A stretch of 15,779 nucleotides of DNA from assembly GCA_041653015.1 (NCBI GenBank), contig JBAZGG010000015.1, positions 1-15,779 of the forward strand, in the 5' to 3' direction. The first letter of the stretch is position 1. Each line of letters starts with the position of its first letter. This DNA comes from JBAZGG01 sp041653015. GTDB lineage: Bacteria; Bacillota_I; Bacilli_A; RFN20; CAG-826. A program made the translations under genes and the position numbers. Positions 8,151 to 13,813 of this stretch are shown here, piece after piece. The notes below the pieces were generated by a model that worked only from the letters and a program-made list of their open reading frames with translations, did no database searches and was not told the DNA's origin.

Positions 8151-8750
8151 ATGCAATCATTTCAGATGAGTGATGAGCAACTTGTTTTGCTTATTCAGCA
8201 AGGTGACTATTGCGCATACTACTCTCTTAAAGAACGAATGGAAAAATATGCAAAAAACTTGGCTCGCATGGTGTTTGTTCAAACGCGTAGAGATGCATAT
8301 GATGAAAGTGATTTCGCTTTTGTTTTTGAGCACGCCTTTTCTAATGCTTTAGAGAATTATTTAGTAGGAAGCGTCATATTTAAATGCTATTTTAAGGTTG
8401 TTTTTATCAATGATTATCGGCGAGTCGTTTTTGCGAGAAGTGAGAGGCTGAGTTCTATCATAAGCCTTGATGCACCTCTAAAAGGGTGCGACGATGTGTG
8501 CCTTCATGATGTGACGTTTGACAGCAATTCTTCATCGTACCAAGACATGATGAGTGTTAACGAAATAACTGAGTGTCTATCAAACGAGGAAAACAAGTTG
8601 CCATCACCACAAGAAAAAATGGTTGTCGCTCTTCGTCTAATGGGTTATTCATATCGCGATATCGCCAAAGAGACATCTTTGTCAGTAAAAAGGGTTAGAA
8701 CGATACTTGGCAAAATTCTTCCAAAAGTGAAAAAATTATTGAATAAATAA
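8151..8750 (+). CDS. Divergent sigma-70 family factor at the sigH locus
   Basis: This 199-residue protein occupies the place of sigH between rlmB and rpmG. Its N-terminus (residues 7-45, beginning MSDEQLVLLIQQGDYCAYY) resembles the opening of SigH. Residues 78-108, with FKCYFKVVFINDYRR then SLDAPL, align with region 2.3/2.4 and the SLD(K)P segment of SigH. Residues 151-195 (SPQEKMVVALRLMGYSYRDI onward) form a clear region 4 helix-turn-helix that would read a -35 element. Region 2.2 (about 46-70), which normally carries a D-x-x-Q-E-G core-binding motif, is not recognisable. AAGGAGG precedes the ATG by only three bases, an unusually short spacing; the next in-frame ATG at 8166 is too far. It may be a sigma factor for stress or competence-like genes, or a degenerate regulator. 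Confidence 0.75.
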   Translation: MQSFQMSDEQLVLLIQQGDYCAYYSLKERMEKYAKNLARMVFVQTRRDAYDESDFAFVFEHAFSNALENYLVGSVIFKCYFKVVFINDYRRVVFARSERLSSIISLDAPLKGCDDVCLHDVTFDSNSSSYQDMMSVNEITECLSNEENKLPSPQEKMVVALRLMGYSYRDIAKETSLSVKRVRTILGKILPKVKKLLNK

Positions 8751-8760
8751 AAATCTTCTC

Positions 8761-8778
8761 TTATGTTTGACAACATAA
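8761..8778. repeat. Perfect inverted repeat between the sigma gene and rpmG
   Basis: TTATGTT (8761-8767), TGAC, AACATAA (8772-8778) is a perfect 7-bp palindrome with a 4-base spacer. It overlaps the putative -35 of the rpmG promoter. No T-run follows, so it looks more like an operator than a terminator, though a weak transcript-end hairpin for the sigma gene is possible. Confidence 0.55.
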
Positions 8779-8793
8779 TTGCTGCGTGATAAT
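8767..8793 (+). promoter_or_regulatory. Probable promoter of rpmG-secE-nusG
   Basis: A perfect -35, TTGACA (8767-8772), is followed after 15 bp by GATAAT (8788-8793). The spacer is shorter than the preferred 17 bp, so promoter strength is uncertain. The location, just upstream of rpmG and after the sigma gene, is apt. Confidence 0.5.
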
Positions 8794-8822
8794 CTTTATA
8801 AGCAATATGAGGCTGTATTAAA

Positions 8823-8972
8823 ATGAGAAAAAAAGTTATTTTGATTTGCCCAGAATGTTTGTCTAGAAATTATATTACGACAAAGCGTCAAGAAGATTCT
8901 ACTGAACGTTTAGAAATAAATAAATATTGCCCGCATTGCAATAAATACACGTTGCATAAAGAAAGCAAATAA
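8823..8972 (+). CDS. rpmG: 50S ribosomal protein L33, zinc-ribbon (C+) form
   Basis: Translating 8823-8972 gives a 49-residue basic protein starting MRKKVILICPEC. It keeps both zinc-ribbon pairs, C9-x2-C12 and C36-x2-C39 (CPEC and CPHC), with the family tail NKYCPHCNKYTLHKESK. L33 sits near the E site of the large subunit. The four cysteines place it in the zinc-binding C+ class; bacteria facing zinc shortage often carry a second cysteine-free copy, which is not visible in this window. The gene is short but is supported by the conserved rpmG-secE-nusG order and by TGAGG (8808-8812) about ten bases upstream of the start. Its stop overlaps the ribosome binding site of secE (TAAGGAG). Confidence 0.95.
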   Translation: MRKKVILICPECLSRNYITTKRQEDSTERLEINKYCPHCNKYTLHKESK

Positions 8973-8984
8973 GGAGAGATACTT

Positions 8985-9185
8985 ATGGGACTTGGTAAAT
9001 ATACTGGAGAAGTTATTCGTGAAGGTAAACGCGTTCGTTGGCCAAAGAGTGAAGAGTTTTGGCCTACTATCGCTGTTGTTCTTTTCATTACCATTTTTGC
9101 CGCCATTATTCTGTCTTTAGAAGATTTAGCTGCGGTAAATTTGCTTAATGCACTTAAAGAGATATTCAAAGGGCTGAAAGGATAA
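8985..9185 (+). CDS. secE: Preprotein translocase subunit SecE
   Basis: This 66-residue protein has the conserved amphipathic segment EGKRVRWPK (residues 13-21) followed by one membrane-spanning helix (about 27-45), the minimal Gram-positive SecE plan. It clamps SecY in the SecYEG protein-conducting channel. The start is supported by AAGGAG eight bases upstream, and nusG starts two bases after its stop. The residues after the membrane helix are a short basic tail. Length and order are typical. Confidence 0.95.
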   Translation: MGLGKYTGEVIREGKRVRWPKSEEFWPTIAVVLFITIFAAIILSLEDLAAVNLLNALKEIFKGLKG

Positions 9186-9187
9186 AT

Positions 9188-9742
9188 ATGGCAGAGAATT
9201 TAGCAGAAAAACAATGGTATATTGTTACCACCTACTCATTACACGAGAAAAAAGTTCAGACAAACTTGCTACGTCGAATTGAAACGTTCAATTTGCAACC
9301 CTATATTTTTAGAGTGATTATAGCGGAGCAAGAAGTTGATATTTTGAAAGATGGTCTTCCATCCGGAAAAAAGAAAATGAAAAATCTTTACCCCGGTTAC
9401 ATATTTGTCGAAATGGTAATGAACGACGAAGTGTGGTTTGTTGTTCGAAATACTCCAGGTGTCACCGGTATTGCTGGTTCATCTGGTGGTGGTCAGAAGC
9501 CAACCCCTGTAACGAAAGAAGAGATTGAGCCAGTTCTGAAGAGAATGGGCATCATTGATTCCTCAATGTATGATAGATACAATGTTGGCGATCTCGTGAG
9601 AGTCATTCATGGACCTCTTGAAGGCACAGAAGGGCATATTACTAGCATAAATAAAGAGACTGGTGCTTGTAGCGTTGAGACTGTCTTCTTTGGAAGAACG
9701 ACTCCAGTCGATGTTGATTTCTCTGAAATTGAAAAAGTATAA
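9188..9742 (+). CDS. nusG: Transcription termination/antitermination protein NusG
   Basis: This 184-residue elongation factor has an N-terminal NGN domain (about 7-115) that binds RNA polymerase, with WYIVTTYSLHEKKV and the family block LYPGYIFVEM (67-76) followed by VVRNTPGVTG. The C-terminal KOW domain (about 130-184) contains YNVGDLVRVIHGPLEGTEG and would contact ribosomal S10 or Rho. Length matches the family (about 180 aa). It starts two bases after secE, using a GAAAGGAT-type ribosome binding site inside the secE end. In most genomes rplK follows; here a terminator and a metal-efflux module intervene. Confidence 0.97.
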   Translation: MAENLAEKQWYIVTTYSLHEKKVQTNLLRRIETFNLQPYIFRVIIAEQEVDILKDGLPSGKKKMKNLYPGYIFVEMVMNDEVWFVVRNTPGVTGIAGSSGGGQKPTPVTKEEIEPVLKRMGIIDSSMYDRYNVGDLVRVIHGPLEGTEGHITSINKETGACSVETVFFGRTTPVDVDFSEIEKV

Positions 9743-9756
9743 CTTCTAGTCAATTT

Positions 9757-9790
9757 AAAATAGGAGATTAATTTCTTCTATTTTTTTATT
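9757..9790 (+). terminator. Intrinsic terminator after nusG
   Basis: An 11-bp stem pairs AAAATAGGAGA (9757-9767) with TCTTCTATTTT (9774-9784), with one G-T wobble and a 6-base loop, TTAATT. The T-run continues through 9787. It cleanly ends rpmG-secE-nusG before the arsR promoter. The A- and T-tracts on both arms could let it act bidirectionally. Confidence 0.88.
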
Positions 9791-9794
9791 ATAT

Positions 9795-9823
9795 TTGACA
9801 ATATGAACGACTATTCATATAAT
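9795..9823 (+). promoter_or_regulatory. Consensus promoter of the arsR-cadA module
   Basis: TTGACA (9795-9800), exactly 17 bp, TATAAT (9818-9823): a perfect sigma-A/sigma-70 consensus in every element. Transcription would start near 9830. Such a strong promoter is usual where a tight repressor sits on it, and an operator palindrome fills its spacer. Confidence 0.92.
9801..9820. promoter_or_regulatory. Operator 1, ArsR/SmtB 12-2-12 type
   Basis: ATATGAA (9801-9807), six bases, TTCATAT (9814-9820): a perfect 7-bp palindrome spanning the promoter spacer and the first bases of the -10. The ATATGAAC...TATTCATAT layout closely resembles known SmtB/CzrA zinc-repressor operators. Binding would block RNA polymerase. 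Confidence 0.82.
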
Positions 9824-9834
9824 ACCTCTATCAA

Positions 9835-9854
9835 ATATGAATGATTGTTCATTC
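9835..9854. promoter_or_regulatory. Operator 2, imperfect copy downstream of +1
   Basis: ATATGAA (9835-9841), six bases, TTCATTC (9848-9854). The inner ATGAA/TTCAT arms match operator 1 and the outer two positions are degenerate. Its centre lies 34 bp from that of operator 1, just after the predicted transcription start. Confidence 0.68.
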
Positions 9855-9868
9855 TAATGGAGTTATTT

Positions 9869-10189
9869 ATGGGAAAAATACCGAACGAAAAAACAATTGA
9901 AAAAATGGAAAAAGTACTAAATGTAGCCAGTGATTACACGAGACTGCTAATCATGTATTGCCTCCTTGATCAAGAGCGTTGTGTCTATGAAATTCAAAAT
10001 GAAGTCGGGGTCAGTCAGTCTCTAATCTCTCATCAACTAAAAGTGCTAAAAGATGCAAAACTTGTCGCTAGGAGAAAAGAAGGGACAAAAGTTTATTATT
10101 CTCTCGACGATGAGCATGTGAATCAATTGTTAAAAATAGTTTATGCGCACGTGACGCATGGAGATAAGCAACATGAAACGAATATATGA
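9869..10189 (+). CDS. ArsR/SmtB-family metal-responsive repressor (zinc-sensor type)
   Basis: This 106-residue winged-helix repressor has its recognition helix in VSQSLISHQLKVLKDAKLVA (48-67) and the wing in RRKEGTKVYYSL. The C-terminal helix has the alpha5 sensor motif D81-x-H83-x10-H94-x2-H97, the Zn/Co site of SmtB and CzrA. The alpha3 Cys box (ELCVCD in CadC/ArsR) is reduced to a single Cys (C38 in ERCVYEI). It probably represses itself and the ATPase and releases DNA when zinc is high. The ATG at 9869 is chosen because TGGAG (9858-9862) lies six bases upstream; in-frame starts at 9845 and 9857 lack a site and fall in or beside operator 2. It overlaps the ATPase start by 17 bases. Confidence 0.92.
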   Translation: MGKIPNEKTIEKMEKVLNVASDYTRLLIMYCLLDQERCVYEIQNEVGVSQSLISHQLKVLKDAKLVARRKEGTKVYYSLDDEHVNQLLKIVYAHVTHGDKQHETNI

Positions 10190-12317
10190 TATTTCAGGCA
10201 TGCATTGCGCGAATTGTGCATATAATCTTGAAAGAGGTCTAAGCAAAGACTCGAATGTTGCCAATGTAAGTGTAGATTTTACATCTAGTCGATTATATAT
10301 TGAATATAAAAAACATCCGTATTCCGATGAGGAACTGCAAAAAAAGGTGTCCTCAATCGATAGTGACTTTGTTATTCGGAATAATAGTGAACCAGCTAAA
10401 ACTACTAGTGTTTTTACGAAAGATTTGTGGATACTTTTGGCAAGAATCATCGGTTCTTCCTTTCTGCTTGTTCTCGCCGTTTTTATTCAATATGTGTTTG
10501 CACCAGAATTAAACTATGTTTATATACCCATTTATTGTGTCGGATTAGCAATCGTTATTTATGATATCGCATGGAAAGTTCTTAAAAAAATTATCCATTT
10601 TCAGAATCCTGTTGACATGAACCTTTTGCTGACTATTGCCGGTATCGGTTCATTTTGTCTAGTATTTTTTGGGCATCCATCGTTTTTTGAAGGAGTGCTT
10701 GTGATCGTTTTATATCAAGTTGGAGAAATTCTTGAATCTGTAGCGACAAACAAATCAAAAAAAGCTATTCAAAACGCTGTCGATTTGCGTGCAGATAGAG
10801 CTAATTTAATAACGAAAAATGGAATTAAGGTCGTCCATCCCAAAGATTTAATTATAGGTGAAAAAATATTGGTTAAAATAGGTGAAATTATTCCTATTGA
10901 TGGCGAAGTTGTTGAAGGCTATGGCATAGTTGATACTTCTAGCTTAACGGGAGAATTTGTTCCCTCCAATGCTGAAAAGGGATACAAAGCATTAAGCGGT
11001 TGTATTCTAAAAAGTGGGTCTTTAACTATTGCTGTCAAAAAATCTTTCAAAGACTCAACTGCTTCAAAAATATTGGAGTTAGTTACGAGCAGTGGTGAAA
11101 GAAAATCAAAAGCAGAAAAATTTATAAACAGATTTGCACGAATTTATACACCGGCCGTTTTTTCAATCGCCGTAATAATTGCGATAGTTCCATTGTTTCT
11201 TGCTATTGCTCCGAACAGCGTTGTTGATGCTTTAGTCTGGGAAGAATGGATATATCGAGCACTGTGTTTCGTTGTCATTGGATGCCCGTGCGCAATCGTT
11301 ATTTCGGTACCCCTTGCTTATTTTTCAGGCATTGGATTGGCATCTAAAAATAACATCGTTGTCAAAGGAGCCAATTATCTAGATGAATTATGCTCTGTCG
11401 AGAGAGTTGTTTTTGATAAAACCGGAACCTTAACAAAAGGCAATTTTTCAATTAAAAAACAAGAGATTATTAAAGGAATATCCGGCGAAGAATTCAATGA
11501 GTACCTGACTGCAGCTGAGTCGCGATCAAATCATCCTATTGCTAAAGCAATTACCTACGGAAGTGATATATCAAGCTTCAGTTCTCAAATAGAAAAATAT
11601 GATGAGGAAGCTGGGAAAGGAATTACCGTTTTTTATAAAAAAAAGTCGGTTCTTGCAGGAAATTTTGATTATATGCGGAATAACGGCATCGCCCTTGAAC
11701 AATCTTCTGAAGTCGGCACAATTGTCTATCTAGCTGTAAATCACGTTTTCTTTGGATATGTCGTTCTCGATGACACGATTAAAGAGAATTCGAAGCGAAT
11801 GATTGATTATCTATCGAGAAACGATATAGAGAGCATGATGTTGACAGGAGATAACAAAAAACATGCGGAATATGTTGCTGATGAACTCGGTATTCGACGC
11901 TATTATGCCGAGCTTTTGCCAAATCAAAAAACTGAGATTTTAGAAAACGTCATTGCATCATCAAAGAAATCTGTTGTTTTTGTTGGAGATGGCATAAATG
12001 ATGCACCGTCTATTATTCGTTCAGATATAGGCATCGCAATGGGTGGCATCGGCAGCGATGTAGCTGTCGATAATGCCGATGTTGTCATCATGAATGATGA
12101 TCCTATCAAAATTGCCGATATTTTGAGCATCGCTTATTTCACGAGGAGGAAAGCTATATTTAACATTGTTTTCGCACTTGCTGTTAAACTCACACTCATG
12201 ATTCTTTCCTTCTTTGATTTAGTTCCGATGTGGGGCGCCGTTTTAGCAGACACAGGACTGACTTGTCTCCTCGTTATTAATTCGTTGCTGTTACTATACA
12301 AGAAAATCAAAAATTGA
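10173..12317 (+). CDS. cadA: P1B-type Zn/Cd/Pb-exporting ATPase
   Basis: This 714-residue membrane pump exports divalent soft metals using ATP. One N-terminal HMA domain carries GMHCANC (9-15; C12, C15). Eight membrane helices fit: pairs near 84-133 and 149-186, 325-349, CPC-bearing helix 6 (C371-P-C373), and two at about 660-707. Cytoplasmic motifs: TGE (259-261), DKTGT (phosphorylated D415), the HP motif (454-455) and GDGINDAP (605-612). K672 in helix 7 and D693 in helix 8 (ADTG) fit subgroup P1B-2, the Zn/Cd/Pb class, rather than copper pumps. The start at 10173 has GGAG (10160-10163) nine bases upstream; the in-frame ATG at 10158 has no site. It overlaps the repressor gene, so the two are co-expressed. 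Confidence 0.95.
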   Translation: MKRIYDISGMHCANCAYNLERGLSKDSNVANVSVDFTSSRLYIEYKKHPYSDEELQKKVSSIDSDFVIRNNSEPAKTTSVFTKDLWILLARIIGSSFLLVLAVFIQYVFAPELNYVYIPIYCVGLAIVIYDIAWKVLKKIIHFQNPVDMNLLLTIAGIGSFCLVFFGHPSFFEGVLVIVLYQVGEILESVATNKSKKAIQNAVDLRADRANLITKNGIKVVHPKDLIIGEKILVKIGEIIPIDGEVVEGYGIVDTSSLTGEFVPSNAEKGYKALSGCILKSGSLTIAVKKSFKDSTASKILELVTSSGERKSKAEKFINRFARIYTPAVFSIAVIIAIVPLFLAIAPNSVVDALVWEEWIYRALCFVVIGCPCAIVISVPLAYFSGIGLASKNNIVVKGANYLDELCSVERVVFDKTGTLTKGNFSIKKQEIIKGISGEEFNEYLTAAESRSNHPIAKAITYGSDISSFSSQIEKYDEEAGKGITVFYKKKSVLAGNFDYMRNNGIALEQSSEVGTIVYLAVNHVFFGYVVLDDTIKENSKRMIDYLSRNDIESMMLTGDNKKHAEYVADELGIRRYYAELLPNQKTEILENVIASSKKSVVFVGDGINDAPSIIRSDIGIAMGGIGSDVAVDNADVVIMNDDPIKIADILSIAYFTRRKAIFNIVFALAVKLTLMILSFFDLVPMWGAVLADTGLTCLLVINSLLLLYKKIKN

Positions 12318-12377
12318 ATCGCTGATAAGCTTGATTATGCCGATTTTTTCGCATCTTTTATCACCATTAAATATTTC

Positions 12378-12406
12378 TTGCACTCGCATACACACACTAG
12401 TATAAT
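12378..12406 (+). promoter_or_regulatory. Promoter of the rplK operon
   Basis: TATAAT (12401-12406) lies 17 bp after a partial -35, TTGCAC (12378-12383). Start of transcription would be near 12413, giving a leader of about 110 bases before rplK, long enough for the RNA elements there. Confidence 0.72.
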
Positions 12407-12410
12407 TTAA

Positions 12411-12445
12411 CGTGCATGCGTTTTCGTGTGATGAGAGCATGAACG
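12411..12445 (+). promoter_or_regulatory. 5'-terminal hairpin in the rplK leader RNA
   Basis: CGTGCATGC (12411-12419) pairs with GCATGAACG (12437-12445), eight of nine positions, around a 17-base loop. It would form at the very 5' end of the predicted transcript. It may protect the RNA or position the downstream L1-type element; no known motif name is assigned. Confidence 0.45.
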
Positions 12446-12458
12446 CTCGCAAGTACGT

Positions 12459-12492
12459 TTGTGGGAGGATACGATTTGTCCCTTGACCACAA
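12459..12492 (+). promoter_or_regulatory. L1-type ribosomal protein leader element before rplK (copy 1)
   Basis: An outer stem TTGTGG/CCACAA (12459-12464 with 12487-12492) encloses an asymmetric internal loop (GA on the left, CTTGA on the right) and an inner stem (12467-12471 with 12477-12481, one wobble) capped by five bases. The GTGGGAGG...ACCAC layout fits the L1-binding mRNA fold that mimics the 23S rRNA L1 site. Excess L1 would repress translation of the operon. Confidence 0.7.
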
Positions 12493-12522
12493 CACGGACA
12501 ACTTAAAAAGGAGGAATGTCAC

Positions 12523-12936
12523 GTGTCAAAAAAGATCGCAAAAGTCGTTAAAATGGAGTTGCCTGGTGGTGAAGCAAAACCAGGACCAAAACTATCTTCG
12601 GCCGGAGTCATCATGCCAAAATTTTGCACAGATTTTAATGCAAAAACGGCAGATCGTCGCGGAGAAGTAGTTCCTGTTATCATCATAGCTTATGAAGATA
12701 AAAGCCACGATTTCATTATTAAAACATCACCTGTCGCTGAACTATTAAAAAAAGCTGCAGGAGTTGCGAAAGGTAGTGCAAATCCCAAGGCTACAAAAGT
12801 TGGTCACATCAGCAAAGAACAACTCAAGAAGATTGCTGAATATAAAATGCCTGATCTCAATTGTAACGATGTGGAGTCCGCTATGAAAGTAGTGGAAGGC
12901 TCCGCTCGCAATATGGGCATTACAATCGATGAATAA
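12523..12936 (+). CDS. rplK: 50S ribosomal protein L11
   Basis: This 137-residue protein forms the GTPase-associated centre with 23S rRNA. Residues 1-68 are the flexible N-terminal domain; the C-terminal rRNA-binding domain has KTSPVAELLKKAAG (61-74) and KMPDLNCNDVESAMKVVEGS (108-127). The start is GTG, with AGGAGG (12509-12514) eight bases upstream. The stretch GEAKPGPKLSSAGVIMPKFC (16-35) is about four residues shorter than the usual GKATPAPPVGPALGQ-GVNIM-FC region, so part of the proline-rich thiopeptide-contacting helix is missing. I recall similar shortened L11 proteins in Mollicutes. The gene heads the ribosomal protein operon and has its own promoter, unlike arrangements reading through from nusG. 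Confidence 0.96.
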   Translation: MSKKIAKVVKMELPGGEAKPGPKLSSAGVIMPKFCTDFNAKTADRRGEVVPVIIIAYEDKSHDFIIKTSPVAELLKKAAGVAKGSANPKATKVGHISKEQLKKIAEYKMPDLNCNDVESAMKVVEGSARNMGITIDE

Positions 12937-12940
12937 AATC

Positions 12941-12970
12941 GTGGGAGGGCTTATTGCCCGCTATAACCAC
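12941..12970 (+). promoter_or_regulatory. L1-type ribosomal protein leader element before rplA (copy 2)
   Basis: Outer stem GTGG/CCAC (12941-12944 with 12967-12970), internal loop GA on the left and GCTATAA on the right, inner stem GGGC/GCCC (12947-12950 with 12956-12959) and a five-base loop. The architecture matches the element before rplK. It ends two bases before the rplA ribosome binding site (AGGAGG, 12973-12978), so L1 bound here could block rplA translation directly. Confidence 0.7.
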
Positions 12971-12983
12971 CTAGGAGGAAAAT

Positions 12984-13667
12984 ATGAAAATTGGTAAAAA
13001 ATATCAAGCAGTAGCAAAGTTGGTCGATGCGAACAAATTATATACGATTGCTGAAGCTAGCGAACTCGTCAAAAAAACATCTACTGTAAAATTCGATGCT
13101 ACTATTGATCTTTCCATCCGTTTGAACGTTGATCCAACGCAAGCTGATCAACAGATTAGAGGCACTCTCATCCTTCCGCATGGAAATGGAAAATCTAAGA
13201 AAGTTCTTGCGATTACAAGCAAAGTTGAAGAAGCAAAAAACGCTGGTGCTGAATATGCTGGTGGAAAAGAGCTTCTTGACAAAATACAAAAAGAAAACTG
13301 GTTTGATTTCGATATTATTGTTGCCACTCCTGAAATGATGGGTGAACTTGGCAAAATGGGTCGAATTCTTGGACCTAAAGGATTAATGCCTAATCCAAAA
13401 ACTGGTACAGTTTCGGCCGACATTGCTAAAGCAATCCACGAAATTAAAACCGGCAAAGTTGAATATCGCGTTGATAAGGAAGGTAATATCGCTCTTTCAG
13501 TCGCAAGAGTGAGTTTCCCGGCCAAAAATATTGCGGATAATATTCAAATTATTGTCGATACCATCGTTAGAATTCGTCCAGCAAGCATCAAAGGCACTTA
13601 CGTAAAAAATGCGGTTATCCATACGACGATGGGACCGGCCATTAAAATCACTTTTGATGGGCGCTAG
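12984..13667 (+). CDS. rplA: 50S ribosomal protein L1
   Basis: This 227-residue protein forms the mobile L1 stalk that helps release deacylated tRNA, and in many bacteria represses its own operon. It matches the family along its length, with the IRGTLILPHGNGKSKKVL block near 58-75, the signature LGPKGLMPNPKTGTV (129-143) and the closing GPAIKITF. The start is supported by AGGAGG five bases upstream. It lies 47 bases after rplK, and that gap carries the second L1-type element. Length is close to the usual 230. Confidence 0.97.
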   Translation: MKIGKKYQAVAKLVDANKLYTIAEASELVKKTSTVKFDATIDLSIRLNVDPTQADQQIRGTLILPHGNGKSKKVLAITSKVEEAKNAGAEYAGGKELLDKIQKENWFDFDIIVATPEMMGELGKMGRILGPKGLMPNPKTGTVSADIAKAIHEIKTGKVEYRVDKEGNIALSVARVSFPAKNIADNIQIIVDTIVRIRPASIKGTYVKNAVIHTTMGPAIKITFDGR

Positions 13668-13693
13668 TCATTAATTTGGTTGAAAGCTCTGAT

Positions 13694-13743
13694 ATACCAT
13701 AGACAGCAACGGCCAAGGGGCTTAATCATGTTGCCGAGGTAAT
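13694..13743 (+). ncRNA. L10-type leader RNA before rplJ
   Basis: The 146-base gap before rplJ holds the L10-leader consensus known in Firmicutes: AGACAG (13701-13706), GGGGCTTAAT (13717-13726) and GTTGCCGAGGT (13730-13740). An outer stem TACC/GGTA (13695-13698 with 13738-13741) leads to a kink-turn-like internal loop (ATAGACA opposite CGA), then stem GCAAC/GTTGC (13706-13710 with 13730-13734), then GCC/GGC (13712-13714 with 13719-13721). The L10-L12 complex binds such leaders to limit rplJ-rplL expression. Downstream, TAGATA (13747-13752) could pair with TATCTA (13786-13791) ahead of the ribosome binding site, a possible switch; no strong terminator is visible. Confidence 0.85.
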
Positions 13744-13813
13744 TACTAGATAAGAAAACTCAATGTATATTAGAAGCCTCACACATATCTATTAAACAAA
13801 AGGAGGTGGAACT

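Noticed and set aside
9845..9868. Earlier in-frame starts for the ArsR gene (TTG 9845, ATG 9857)
   Set aside because: They have no ribosome binding site and lie in or beside operator 2, whereas ATG 9869 has TGGAG at good spacing.
10158..10172. Earlier ATG for the ATPase at 10158
   Set aside because: No ribosome binding site precedes it; GGAG at 10160-10163 serves the ATG at 10173, which starts directly on the HMA domain.
12318..12360. Terminator after cadA
   Set aside because: ATGC (12337-12340) and GCAT (12351-12354) give only a 4-bp stem around a T-rich loop, with mismatches if extended; too weak to call.
9743..12400. Arsenic- or copper-resistance operon
   Set aside because: The pump has CPC with helix-7 Lys and helix-8 Asp of the Zn/Cd/Pb class and lacks Cu-class residues; no arsB, arsC or Acr3 gene is present.
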